DNA from: an uncultured Dehalococcoidia bacterium
GTDB lineage: Bacteria; Chloroflexota; Dehalococcoidia; Lucifugimonadales; CAJWER01
NCBI GenBank assembly: GCA_958296115.1
Contig: OY282442.1
Coordinates: 186,001 to 250,000 of the forward strand
Reading direction: 5' to 3'
DNA: 64,000 nucleotides
Part shown: one piece after another, positions 50,656 through 59,836 of the stretch
Layout: every line of letters starts with the position of its first letter
Position numbering within the stretch: the stretch's first letter is position 1
The notes under the pieces: generated by a model
The model's input: the letters and a program-made list of their open reading frames with translations, nothing else
The model's database searches: none
Told to the model about the DNA's origin: nothing
Program-made: the position numbers and the translations under genes

Positions 50656-52665
50656 ATGACCGCCGTAGGAGAAATCCTGAACAGACTGCGGGACGACTCG
50701 CGCCTCTACTACGCGGCTTGCATATGCCTGCTTATCGCCGCCGTCGCGCTCCGCTTCTACGACCTCGGCGGCGACTCTCTTTGGTACGACGAGGCCGTGG
50801 CGGCCAACAACTCGAGAGGCTCGTTCTCGGAAGCCGTCGAGCGCACGCGGCATAGCAATTCTTCACCCATACTCTACCCCCTCGTCCTGTGGGCTGTGCA
50901 GAAGGTGGAGAGCTCGGCGTTCACCGTCCGCATGGTCCCCGCCGCCGCGAGCGTTGGGACCGTCGCAGTCTTGCTATTCCTGCTGCCCCGCGTTGGCGTC
51001 AGTCGTTGGGCCGCGTTCATGGCCGCGCTGCTGGCAACCGTCTCCGCCGAAGCGATACGCCACGCCCAGGAGGTGCGGGAATACTCCGTTGACGCACTCG
51101 TGGCCGCTCTGATGATAATCGGCCTGCTGTCGCATCTCCAAGTCAAGAACGGCGGGGCGCGAACGAGCGTCCTTCTTTGCGTATCCCTGTTCGTCGCGCC
51201 GCTGGTGCAATACGGCCTCGTCCTCTTCGGCATTGCCGTATTTGCCACCATAGCCCTCGTGGAGACAGGCGACATATTCCGCCGACGGGACACGCTGCGT
51301 GAGGGTCTGCGCCCGTACATAGGCAGGGCCTGGAGCAAATTGCGGGGCGCGGCATGGCCCGCCGCGTCCTTCACCGCCGGATGCGCGGTAAGCTACGCCG
51401 CAACCCTGCGCTACCAGTGGCGCGAGGGAGGATTCGGCGCGGGTGACTATCTCGCAGGAGGATACTACTCAGGCGAATTGACCGACGCGCGAGCCATCCT
51501 AGAGTTCGTTATCGTCAAGACGTGGCAGCTGTTCTACTACCCCTTGCCTGAGCTCCTCACTCTCGATTTCCTGCTGCCTCAGTCACTGCGAACCATACCC
51601 GATTCCTACAAGCCGGAGCTATTTCTCCTAGCCGCCTTCTTGGGACTCGGCGTGTTCCTGATCGTGTCCGTCCGAAAAGTGCGATTCGACACCATCACCA
51701 TCCTGTTCTTGCTGTCCATTGCAATCATGCTCTGCGCCGCGATGCTGCGGATATACCCTCATGGCGGCAGGCATTCCGTGTATCTTACGCCCATCATCTT
51801 TATCATGTTAGGCTGCGTGTTCCATTCGCTAGCCAGCGCCACGCCTGTGATTGCGCGCCGCGAGTGGCTGCCCCACGTGATGACCCTGCTCGCAGCCATA
51901 GTCATACTTGGCGGAGCGATCGGCATCATAGACCGCAAGCCATACGACGAGTACGAGTCCTACAACAGCGTCCGCTTCGCCTTGGAAGAGCGTGAACAAG
52001 AAGGCGACATCGTCTATGTGTCTGGGGGAGCGCACGCCGTCATGAAGTTCTATTACGATGAGAAGCCAGACAACCACTACTACATAGATTGCCGCTACCT
52101 AGCAACTATCGAAGCATGTATTGACGACGTACTCGAAGCGCAAGCTACCCCTACGAATAGGCTATGGCTCGTCTTCTCTCATTGGAAAGGAGCAAGCTTC
52201 AAGCTGCTGGAGGAGCTCATAGATGGGATTCAGGTGGAGCATGTCGTCGATGAGGACTTCTCAGACCTCTACCTGCTCGAAGCTCCCAACCTGTTTGACC
52301 TGCTCGCCAAGCCCATAGGCAGTCTCAAGGTAAAGGGCGAACTGATAATCGAATCCGACTTCGACGTATATCTCAACGAGAAGAGGCTGACCTACGTCAA
52401 GGAGCCGTGCAGTCCCAGCAACTTCGAAGAGAAGTTCTTCTTGCACGTGTACCCGACAGACTTGGAAAACGTTCCTGAGGGCGAAATAGAATACGGCGGC
52501 TTCGATAACTCCGACTTCCACTTCCAAACATCCGGCACGATATCCGGCGAAAGATGCGTCGCAGTCCATGATCTCCCCGCATACGACATCGCCCGCATAG
52601 TGACCGGCCAGTTCATCTACCGCCAGGGACAGCTCTGGCAGGGCGAATACCAGTTCGGGGAGTAA
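50656..52665 (+). CDS. GT39-like polytopic membrane glycosyltransferase homologue with shared C-terminal domain
   Basis: 669 residues from ATG 50656; a GTG at 50629 overlaps the toxin gene and neither start has a good Shine-Dalgarno. About ten helices (residues 20-430). The first outer loop LRFYDLGGDSLWYDEAVAA is the acidic GT-C/GT39 motif (lipid-phosphate-sugar-dependent transferases). Then a soluble domain with a Cys pair (about 445-555) and a C-terminal ~95-residue domain (FFLHVYPTD, GERCVAVHDLPAYDIARIVTGQ, LWQGEY) nearly the same in pattern as the end of the gene at 7397-9491. G+C and codon use are lower than in neighbours in the second half. It may glycosylate surface polymers or proteins. 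Confidence 0.82.
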   Translation: MTAVGEILNRLRDDSRLYYAACICLLIAAVALRFYDLGGDSLWYDEAVAANNSRGSFSEAVERTRHSNSSPILYPLVLWAVQKVESSAFTVRMVPAAASVGTVAVLLFLLPRVGVSRWAAFMAALLATVSAEAIRHAQEVREYSVDALVAALMIIGLLSHLQVKNGGARTSVLLCVSLFVAPLVQYGLVLFGIAVFATIALVETGDIFRRRDTLREGLRPYIGRAWSKLRGAAWPAASFTAGCAVSYAATLRYQWREGGFGAGDYLAGGYYSGELTDARAILEFVIVKTWQLFYYPLPELLTLDFLLPQSLRTIPDSYKPELFLLAAFLGLGVFLIVSVRKVRFDTITILFLLSIAIMLCAAMLRIYPHGGRHSVYLTPIIFIMLGCVFHSLASATPVIARREWLPHVMTLLAAIVILGGAIGIIDRKPYDEYESYNSVRFALEEREQEGDIVYVSGGAHAVMKFYYDEKPDNHYYIDCRYLATIEACIDDVLEAQATPTNRLWLVFSHWKGASFKLLEELIDGIQVEHVVDEDFSDLYLLEAPNLFDLLAKPIGSLKVKGELIIESDFDVYLNEKRLTYVKEPCSPSNFEEKFFLHVYPTDLENVPEGEIEYGGFDNSDFHFQTSGTISGERCVAVHDLPAYDIARIVTGQFIYRQGQLWQGEYQFGE

Positions 52666-52728
52666 CGATGCAAGCCCGCCGTCCCAGGTGGTAATATACG
52701 CCTCGAAACACCGCAAGGGAGGACAGCC

Positions 52729-53142
52729 ATGACCGCCATCGAAGAGACCCTGCAGAAGATGCGCGAGCAGCGCGGGCGCACCCAGGAGCGCCTGCAGAAC
52801 GTCACCGAAGAGCAGATGCTCGCCCCCGCCACCTACGGAGAGCGCGAGGTCAACGTGCGCTTCATGTTCTACAGGTTCATCGCCCACGAGGTCGAGCACA
52901 CAGTCCAGCTAGCCAAGACCCTCCACGCGCTCGGAGCCGCCCAGGGCGAGGCCCAGCTCATCCTGAAGAGCCTCCAGGCCGCCCGCGGCGAGCTCGAAGG
53001 GATGCTCGTCGGCCTCTCCGACGAAGACCTCGACCGCGAGCCCGCCGAAGGCGAGTGGTCGGCCCGCCAGGTGATAGACCACATCCTCCAGGTCGAAGAA
53101 GCCTACACCAGCCGCATCCAGGCCGGCATAGAGTCCGCGTAG
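52729..53142 (+). CDS. DinB-superfamily protein
   Basis: 137-residue four-helix bundle protein of the DinB/YfiT-like type. Motifs: a His in FIAHEVEHTVQLAK, and the C-terminal EWSARQVIDHILQVEEAY with the second metal-type His. Family members are metal-dependent thiol transferases or unknown stress proteins. GGGAGGA precedes the ATG. Stand-alone gene; function not assigned. Confidence 0.85.
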   Translation: MTAIEETLQKMREQRGRTQERLQNVTEEQMLAPATYGEREVNVRFMFYRFIAHEVEHTVQLAKTLHALGAAQGEAQLILKSLQAARGELEGMLVGLSDEDLDREPAEGEWSARQVIDHILQVEEAYTSRIQAGIESA

Positions 53143-53241
53143 GCCCCAATCAAGAGCGGCGCATTCGGGTAGTCCAGCGCTTGCCTTATACCTCGCCATC
53201 CCCTAGCATTGGCGCCATCCCAACGGGGCGAGGAATAGGAG

Positions 53242-54879
53242 ATGCGCTCGTTCGAATATCCCGCCGCTACCCGCCCGGTGGCCATGGGAGCCAACGGCAT
53301 GGTGTCGTCGGCGCACCCGCTGGCCTCGCTCGCGGGCCTGCGCGCGTTGCAGGACGGCGGCAACGCCTTCGACGCCATCGTTGCGACCGCCTCGACCCTC
53401 AACGTCGTCGAACCCTACATGTCCGGCGTCGGAGGCATCGGCGTCGCCCTTGCTTACGTCTCCGCCGAGGGGCGCGTCCGCGCCATGGACTTCTCGGGCA
53501 GAGCGCCGCTGGCCGCTCGCCCGGAGGTATTCGAGGAGAAGACCAAGGACGACGGCATCATGGCCGCAATGGTCCCCGGCAACCTCTCCGGCTGGCTCAC
53601 CATGCACGAGGCTTACGGTTCCATGGACCGCGCCCGCCTCTTCGAGCAGGCCATCGAATACGCCGAGAACGGCTTCCCCGTCACCTACTTCAACAGCGAA
53701 GTCTTCGCCGCCTCGGCGCATCTCCTCCGCAAGTTCCCATCCGCCGACGTCATACTGGGTGGCGCCGGCCCACCCAAGCCCGGCGACCGCCTCAGGATGC
53801 CGCAGCTCGCGGAATCACTCCGCCAGATAGCCGCCGAAGGCCAAGACGCCTTCTACGGCGGCAGCCTTGGCAAGCGCATCGTCGAGGGCAACCGCGCGCT
53901 TGGCGGCCTCTACTCCGAGGAGGATCTGGCAGGCTACTCGGCCCGATGGCTGGACCCCATCAGCATCGACTACAAGGGCTATACCGTGTACACCACGCCG
54001 CCCAACTGCAGCTCCTTCCAAGTACTGCAGATCCTCAAGACATTGGAAGGTCTAGGCCCCGAGGACCGGCGCTTCCAACACGCCGACTCCCTGCACCTCT
54101 TCATCGAGTCGGCCAAGCTCTGCATCACCGACCGGACCACGTGGGCCGGCGACCCTGACTACGTAACCGCGCCGCTCGCGGGCCTGCTCTCCGACGGCTA
54201 CGCCGAGAAGCAGCGCAGCCGCATAGACCGCGCCGCTGCCGCGGTCGTCCCCGGCGAGCGCTATGCAACCGACAGGCCCATAGGCGCGCTCACCCCCGGC
54301 AGCCCGGAGGAGTTCGACGGCGGCATGACCACCCATTTCGCCGCCGCCGACCGCGACGGCAACGTCGTATCGGTTACCCAGACCCTGGGCGGCGGATTCG
54401 GATCCGGCGCGGCCGTGGGGGACACGGGCATATTCCTGAACAACATGGCAAGCTACTTCGAGCTCGATGAGTCCAGCCCCAACCGCATCGGCCCCGGCAA
54501 ACGCGTCGATTTCGTAGTCGCGCCCACCCAGACGCTCCGCGGCGGCAAGTTCTTCCTCAGCATGGGCACACCGGGAAGCTGGGGCATCCTCCAAACGACG
54601 CCACAGTTCCTCACGAACGTCTTGGACCATGGCATGAACGTGCAGCAGGCGATAGACTCGCCCCGGTTCAGGGTCTCCACCGGCCGCAGCGTCGATATGG
54701 AGGAGCGCTTCCCGTCCCACGTCCGCGACGCGCTGCAGTCCAAGGGGCACGAAGTCAACGTCATCCCGGCGTGGTCGCGCTCCGTAGGCGGAGCGCACGC
54801 AATCCAGATCAACGCAGACGCCGGGACGTTCGAAGGGGCAGCCGACCCCAGGCGGGACGGCTACGCGCTAGGATACTAG
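53242..54879 (+). CDS. Gamma-glutamyltranspeptidase family protein
   Basis: 545-residue Ntn-hydrolase proenzyme. The predicted autoprocessing and nucleophile site is T363 in DGGMTTHFAAAD, equivalent to the TTH nucleophile of E. coli GGT. The small subunit shows QTLGGGFGSGAAV, GIFLNNMASYF and a family-like FFLSMGTPGSW turn (SPGG region of GGT changed to GTPGSW). The large subunit has SAHPLASLAGLRALQDGGNAFDA and the GGIGVAL segment. No signal peptide is visible, unlike periplasmic GGT, so it may be cytoplasmic and act on acyl/gamma-glutamyl amides other than glutathione. GGAG precedes the ATG. Confidence 0.9.
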   Translation: MRSFEYPAATRPVAMGANGMVSSAHPLASLAGLRALQDGGNAFDAIVATASTLNVVEPYMSGVGGIGVALAYVSAEGRVRAMDFSGRAPLAARPEVFEEKTKDDGIMAAMVPGNLSGWLTMHEAYGSMDRARLFEQAIEYAENGFPVTYFNSEVFAASAHLLRKFPSADVILGGAGPPKPGDRLRMPQLAESLRQIAAEGQDAFYGGSLGKRIVEGNRALGGLYSEEDLAGYSARWLDPISIDYKGYTVYTTPPNCSSFQVLQILKTLEGLGPEDRRFQHADSLHLFIESAKLCITDRTTWAGDPDYVTAPLAGLLSDGYAEKQRSRIDRAAAAVVPGERYATDRPIGALTPGSPEEFDGGMTTHFAAADRDGNVVSVTQTLGGGFGSGAAVGDTGIFLNNMASYFELDESSPNRIGPGKRVDFVVAPTQTLRGGKFFLSMGTPGSWGILQTTPQFLTNVLDHGMNVQQAIDSPRFRVSTGRSVDMEERFPSHVRDALQSKGHEVNVIPAWSRSVGGAHAIQINADAGTFEGAADPRRDGYALGY

Positions 54880-55058
54880 GGGCAGCCTCGACCCACCTAA
54901 CCCACGGCTGGCTGACCGCGTGTACCAGCCTCCTTCAACTTTACCGCGCCGCCTGCCTGTGCCATGCCATTCACCTCCGCAGGCAGTATCGTATCATAAG
55001 ACATTATCATATCATGCAACCCATATGACTCACCGAACTGCCCCATTAGGAGGCTCGA

Positions 55059-56510
55059 ATGAACCGCGTCCTCGTCTTCGTGTTCGACGGCTTGCAGATG
55101 TTACAGGTTACGCCAGGCCTGATGCCCAACTTGGCAGCCTTCGCGCGTGATGGCGTGAGGTTCCACGACCACCACTCCGTCTTCCCGACCGTCACGCGGG
55201 TCAACGTCTCCAGCATCACCACCGGGCGCTATCCTGGCGGCCACGGAATCGCCGGCAACAACTTCCTCGACCGCCAGCTCGACCCCGGTCGCGTCCTGCC
55301 GGCCATGAGACCCGAGCTCAAAGAGATGCACGCAGCCACAGGCAAGCTGCTCCTCGCGCCAAACCTCGCCGCAACGCTGAGCGCGCGGGGCAAGGAATAC
55401 GCCGCGATCGCCACCGGCTCTGGCGGCAACGCCTTTCTCCACAACCCCCACGCCGAGCAGGTGGGCGGCGCGGCCATCCATCCCCATTTCTGCGAGCCTG
55501 CGAGTCTCCACGAACGCATCATTTCGCGGTTCGGCGAATGGCCCGACTTCGCGCCGCTGCCAGCCGAATCCCGCATAGCCCGCGGCGTCGACATACTGAC
55601 CGAGCATGTTCTCGAGGAGCTAGACCCCGCCGTCGCGCTCATATGGAGCCTGGAGCCAGACGCAAGCCAGCACGAGGCCGGCGTCGGCTCGGAGTTGGGC
55701 AACCGGGCCCTGGCGGCGGCGGACCGCCAGTTTGGACGCCTGCTCGACTGGCTCGAAAGGAACGGGCGGTCCTCCCAGACCGACGTGCTGGTCGCCTCGG
55801 ACCATGGCTACTCCACCGCGTCCGAGTCCCTGGACGTGAAGAGCATGGTCGCAGCCGCCGGATTCCCGCCCACCGCCGAGCGGGGCGGCGTGATAGTCGC
55901 GTCCAACGGCGGCTCCGTACTCTTCTACGTTGCCAAGCGCGACCGGGCCGTCGCCGGCCGACTGGCCGCGTGGCTGATGGAGCAGCCCTGGTGCGGCGCG
56001 ACCGTCTCATCCGAAGCCGTCGGCGGGCTCGATGGCGCTCTGCCAGCCAATCTCGTCGGCATCGAGGGCGCCCGCGCCCCAGACATCGCCATGTCCTTCG
56101 CATGGGACCCCGCGCCGAACGCCAACGGCTATCCGGGCCGTATCTACAACACCAGCAAGCAGCCCGGACAGGGCAACCACGGCTCGATGAGTCCCTACGA
56201 GCAGCGGTGCGCCTTCATAGCCCGCGGCCCCAGCTTCAAGAGCGGCGCCGACATCCACAACCCGTCCGGCAACGTGGACGTCATGCCCACCATCCTGAGC
56301 CTGCTGGACGTCCCGCCCCTGGAGCCGATGGACGGCCGAGTTCTGGAGGAGGGACTCGCCGGCGGCCCAAGCGCCATGCCTCACTGCACAGATACCCACA
56401 CCGCCGAGCGGTCGGTCGCCGGCGGCGTGTACCGCCAGGCTATCAAGGTCTCCAGGGTCGGCTCCACCACCTACGTTGACGAGGGCGGCGCAAGCCTTGG
56501 CGCGGCATGA
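55059..56510 (+). CDS. Alkaline-phosphatase-superfamily phosphodiesterase (nucleotide pyrophosphatase-like)
   Basis: 483 residues, NPP branch. Metal ligands and nucleophile: D10 in FVFDGL, T46 in FPTVTRVN, the EPDASQHE motif (Asp and His), ASDHGYS (Asp-His pair) and GNHGSMS (His). Members hydrolyse nucleotide or phospholipid phosphodiesters. GGAGG lies 8 bp before the ATG. No signal peptide is apparent. It follows the GGT gene after ~180 bp that contain no other gene. Confidence 0.9.
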   Translation: MNRVLVFVFDGLQMLQVTPGLMPNLAAFARDGVRFHDHHSVFPTVTRVNVSSITTGRYPGGHGIAGNNFLDRQLDPGRVLPAMRPELKEMHAATGKLLLAPNLAATLSARGKEYAAIATGSGGNAFLHNPHAEQVGGAAIHPHFCEPASLHERIISRFGEWPDFAPLPAESRIARGVDILTEHVLEELDPAVALIWSLEPDASQHEAGVGSELGNRALAAADRQFGRLLDWLERNGRSSQTDVLVASDHGYSTASESLDVKSMVAAAGFPPTAERGGVIVASNGGSVLFYVAKRDRAVAGRLAAWLMEQPWCGATVSSEAVGGLDGALPANLVGIEGARAPDIAMSFAWDPAPNANGYPGRIYNTSKQPGQGNHGSMSPYEQRCAFIARGPSFKSGADIHNPSGNVDVMPTILSLLDVPPLEPMDGRVLEEGLAGGPSAMPHCTDTHTAERSVAGGVYRQAIKVSRVGSTTYVDEGGASLGAA

Positions 56511-56579
56511 AGCGCGGCCTTCCAAATCCTGCTACCATGTGGGCGTGCGACCTGCCGAAGCGCGGCATACTGAGGCTAT

Positions 56580-57110
56580 GTGAACCAGAAGGACGGGCAA
56601 TCCCAAGAGAAGCGTGAACCCATATGGAGCGTATCGCGGAGGGTACGAGCTGCCTACTTCCTCCTGTTCAACATCCTCAGCGTGGCGGGTATAGGCTACT
56701 TGGTATGGTATGAGGTTACCCAACGCACCCATGACACAGCTCACGATACGGTCTTCGCCATCACAAACGGCATATTCCCTATAGCCAGCGCATCGGCAGC
56801 AATCAGTTTCATCACGACGGAGGTGATGAGAGCCACCATGATACTAGCAGAGTACTTCAAAGAGACAGTCCTCGAACCGGCGCGCGAGAAGCGGCGCGCC
56901 AAGCTCCAAGCCGAGGCCGAAGCCCAGGCCGAGGCGCGCGAGAAGCGGCGGGAGAAGATGCGCGCTGAGGGCCGCGCCGAGGGCCGGGCTGAGGGCCGCG
57001 CCGAGGCCATCGGCGAGGTCAACGCTAGGTTGCGTGAGTGGAACCAGAGGCGCATGGACGCCGAAGCCAAGGGCGAAGCCTTCGACGAGCCTCCTCCCAG
57101 CTTCAGCTAA
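56580..57110 (+). CDS. Small membrane protein with charged coiled-coil tail
   Basis: 176 residues from GTG 56580. Two predicted helices (about 25-45 YFLLFNILSVAGIGYLVWY; 57-80) followed by an Ala/Glu/Arg-rich helix (about 98-160) with near-perfect RAEG repeats (GRAEGRAEGRAEG). It probably forms a cytoplasmic coiled coil anchored in the membrane. No family recognised. The repeat may be unstable in copy number. Confidence 0.7.
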   Translation: MNQKDGQSQEKREPIWSVSRRVRAAYFLLFNILSVAGIGYLVWYEVTQRTHDTAHDTVFAITNGIFPIASASAAISFITTEVMRATMILAEYFKETVLEPAREKRRAKLQAEAEAQAEAREKRREKMRAEGRAEGRAEGRAEAIGEVNARLREWNQRRMDAEAKGEAFDEPPPSFS

Positions 57111-57200
57111 TATAAACCCTCCTCCACGCCGCGTCGGCCACGCTCACAGAGCGTGTTCGCAGTCGCCCCGCTCATAACCACAGAGGGGATGCACCCATAA

Positions 57201-57986
57201 GTGAACCGCTTCCTCGTTAGGCTCGTCATACTTGGGGCCCCGCTCGCGCTCGGCCTCGTCGAGGTCTGGCACTTCGAGTCCTTGCCCTTCGACTCCGAAG
57301 GCGAGCTCGGCCCGTTCACGCGGTTCCGGACGCTCGCCCCTGTCGCCGACCAGTGGCTCATAGTCCACCTGCTCCAAGCCCCACTGCTAGCCCTAGTCGG
57401 GCTCGCCGTATATCTCATGGTGCGCGAGCTTGGCGGCGCCGCCGCGGCCGTGGCCCGCTTCTCTATGGTCGTCTTCGTGGTCTTCTACACCGTGTTCGAC
57501 GCCGTGGACGGCATAGCGGTCGGAGTGCTCGTCCGCAACGCTATAGACCTGCAAGCCGCGAGGCTTGCAGCCGTCGAAGAGGCTATCGACATGCTGTGGA
57601 ACAACCCTATCGTCGGCAACTTCTCGGTGGTATCGGTGACGGGCGCGGCGGCATGGGCAGTGGGTGTCATCGCCGCCGCAATCGCGCTGCGAATGGCCGG
57701 CGCGCCCCGGCCCCCGGTGGCGCTGATGATACTGTCGGCGCTCATATTCGGGATGAGCCACGCCTCTCCGATGGGTCCGATAGGAATGGCATGTCTGCTG
57801 GCCGCGTTCGTATGGCTCGTATTCTTCCCAAGCGCATCCATCTCCCTCGAAGCAGAGGCCGAGACCGCAGCGGTCCAGCGCGGGGCGGGCGTAGAGACGG
57901 GTTCGGAACCCGCCCCTGAACAGCCAGCCGCGCCCGCAAGAGACAGGCCGGCCGCGCGGCATCGCCGAAAGCGCAGACGCAGATAG
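57201..57986 (+). CDS. Polytopic membrane protein of unknown function
   Basis: 261 residues from GTG 57201. About six helices (starting LVRLVILGAPLALGLVEVW), with a TVFDAVDGIAVGVLVRNA segment, then a basic Arg-rich C-terminus (AARHRRKRRRR). The pattern of helices and the FDAxDG element recall DUF4386-type proteins, but this is a weak resemblance. Hypothetical. Confidence 0.72.
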   Translation: MNRFLVRLVILGAPLALGLVEVWHFESLPFDSEGELGPFTRFRTLAPVADQWLIVHLLQAPLLALVGLAVYLMVRELGGAAAAVARFSMVVFVVFYTVFDAVDGIAVGVLVRNAIDLQAARLAAVEEAIDMLWNNPIVGNFSVVSVTGAAAWAVGVIAAAIALRMAGAPRPPVALMILSALIFGMSHASPMGPIGMACLLAAFVWLVFFPSASISLEAEAETAAVQRGAGVETGSEPAPEQPAAPARDRPAARHRRKRRRR

Positions 57987-58019
57987 GACCCAGCCCCTGC
58001 GCGCCAGGAGGAGTTGTCC

Positions 58020-59444
58020 GTGAAGTCCATACTGTTCCTGGATGATTGGATGGTCGAGCGCAGGGACTCCCTGGAGCGGGTCTGGGGCAGGCCGACGTTC
58101 GTGAAGGAGCTCTTCACGGACTTCTACCCGGGCTTCCTGGGCTACGGAGGATACATGACCGTCTTCCACGATGAGCGCGTCGGGCGCTGGGTCATGTACC
58201 TGGCGGTCTATCCTCCGGAGGCCGACCCCGAGGTCTTCGTAGTGAGGCTGGAGTCGGACGATCCGCGGAACTGGCCGCATCCCGTCTATGACGAGTCGGC
58301 CGTCCCGGCGTGGAAGGGGTTCGAGAACGTGGTGGTGGACCAGCGCGGGGAGCGCTTCTGGCCCTTCTCGGTCGTCTCCCTGGCTGGGACGCCCATATCG
58401 GAGCGCGGCTACGTAACCGGGGAGTGGCACATGCCGCTTGGGCCCGACCGGCGGCAGGCGGCCGTGGACGGCGTGAGCGCGCTGGGGTTCTCGCGCGACG
58501 GCTTGAGCTTCGACGTGGACCGGGGCAACCCGTGGCGCAGGCCGGGGTCCGACGTGCCCGGTCACGTCATGTGGAACGAGGCGGCCGGGCGGTTCCACGT
58601 CTTCACCAGGCACGTGAACCTGGACAGGCGAATCGCCGTAGCCACGTCGCCGGACATGCGCGCCTTCTCGGAGCCGTTCACCGCCATACAGCCGGACGCG
58701 CTGGACAGGGTGGGCACGGAGTTCTACGAGATGCCCGCGCGCCCCTATGACGACCTATTCGTTGGCTTCCTGAAGGTCCAGACGACCGACCACTTCGAGA
58801 CGCGCAGATACAAGAGGACCGGCCGGATGGAGACGCAGCTTGCCTACAGCTACAACGGCCTGGCGTGGTACCGACCGAGCCGTGAGCCGTTCCTGGGGCT
58901 GAGGAGCTACGGGCTCCAGGGTGGGGGACAGGTCTATGGGCACGAGATGCTGCGCGCGCCCGACGACAGGCTGCTCTTCTACTCGTCCTCGAGCATGGGC
59001 GAGCACGCATTCTATCCGGACATGCAGGCGGCGGGGATGGACACGACCGGAGTGTTCGGCCCCCTGCTGCACGAGATGCGTCTCGATGGCTTCTGCTCGC
59101 TCAAGACCTACGCGCGGGAGGGCCTGCTCAGGACAAAGACGATAATCCCCAGCTCAGGCGCGCTGACCTTCAACGTCCGAACGACCAACCACACGCGCAT
59201 CCTCGTCCGCATTCTGGACGGGGAGACTGCCGAACCCTTGGAGGGCTACGGCTGGGACGACGCCCTGCCGATTACGGGCGACCACCTGTTCGCGCCGGCC
59301 AGGTGGTCGGAGCGGGCAGACGTATCGGGGCTGGTCGGGAGGCCGGTGCGAATCGAGGTGGCGATGCGCGAGGCCGAGCTATTCGCCATAAGGCTCGAAC
59401 ATGACGCATACTTTGCGACGATACCCTTGGGCTCGCTGGCATAG
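58020..59444 (+). CDS. Predicted five-bladed beta-propeller glycosidase-like protein (GH43/GH32 type)
   Basis: 474 residues; GTG 58020 is used because GGAGGAG ends at 58013. Repeated short strands with Trp/Gly/Asp landmarks (FLDDWMVERRDSL, GYMTVFHDERVGRWVMYLA, ALGFSRDGLSFDVD, WNEAAGRFHVFTR, YSYNGLAWYRPSR, EFYEMPARPYDD) look like a GH43/GH32-like propeller. A C-terminal beta-sandwich follows (about 385-474: GYGWDDALPITGDH, then ARWSERADVSGLVGRPVRIEV). Catalytic acids cannot be assigned with confidence. No signal peptide. Confidence 0.6.
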   Translation: MKSILFLDDWMVERRDSLERVWGRPTFVKELFTDFYPGFLGYGGYMTVFHDERVGRWVMYLAVYPPEADPEVFVVRLESDDPRNWPHPVYDESAVPAWKGFENVVVDQRGERFWPFSVVSLAGTPISERGYVTGEWHMPLGPDRRQAAVDGVSALGFSRDGLSFDVDRGNPWRRPGSDVPGHVMWNEAAGRFHVFTRHVNLDRRIAVATSPDMRAFSEPFTAIQPDALDRVGTEFYEMPARPYDDLFVGFLKVQTTDHFETRRYKRTGRMETQLAYSYNGLAWYRPSREPFLGLRSYGLQGGGQVYGHEMLRAPDDRLLFYSSSSMGEHAFYPDMQAAGMDTTGVFGPLLHEMRLDGFCSLKTYAREGLLRTKTIIPSSGALTFNVRTTNHTRILVRILDGETAEPLEGYGWDDALPITGDHLFAPARWSERADVSGLVGRPVRIEVAMREAELFAIRLEHDAYFATIPLGSLA

Positions 59445-59448
59445 GTCC

Positions 59449-59826
59449 CTAGCTCCGCGGTGAAGACTCTCGGAAGATCTCCACCCCCGCGTAGTCGAGG
59501 ACGCTGCCCTTGATAGGCGCCTCGGGCTTCTTGACGCGCACTCGGACTGCCTCCACGTCGTGGGCCGATAGTACGAGTTCCGCAATTGCCGTGGCCACGT
59601 TCTCGAGCAGCTTTCGGCTCGGCCCCTCCAGCACGTCCTTGACGGTGCGGTACACGTCCGCGTAGTTGACGGTGTCGGCCAAGTCGTCCGACCTCCCCGC
59701 CGCGCCCAGCCCGCGATATAGGTCCAGGTCCACCACGAACCGCTGGCCGAGCTCCTGCTCGGAGGGGCTGGCTCCGTGAAAGCCATAGAAGACCATCCCG
59801 CTCAGCTCGATCTTGTCCTTCGGCAA
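59449..59826 (-). CDS. folB: Dihydroneopterin aldolase
   Basis: 125 residues. It converts dihydroneopterin to 6-hydroxymethyl-dihydropterin in folate synthesis. Motifs: MVFYGFHGASPSEQELGQRF, VNYADVYRTV, and the catalytic-Lys strand VRVRVKKPEAPI. TTG 59826 is the start, with AGGAG 7 bp upstream. It lies 10 bp after the CitE-like gene. Convergent with the propeller gene (4 bp apart). Confidence 0.94.
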   Translation of the reverse strand: MPKDKIELSGMVFYGFHGASPSEQELGQRFVVDLDLYRGLGAAGRSDDLADTVNYADVYRTVKDVLEGPSRKLLENVATAIAELVLSAHDVEAVRVRVKKPEAPIKGSVLDYAGVEIFRESSPRS

Positions 59827-59836
59827 CGGCGTTCTC

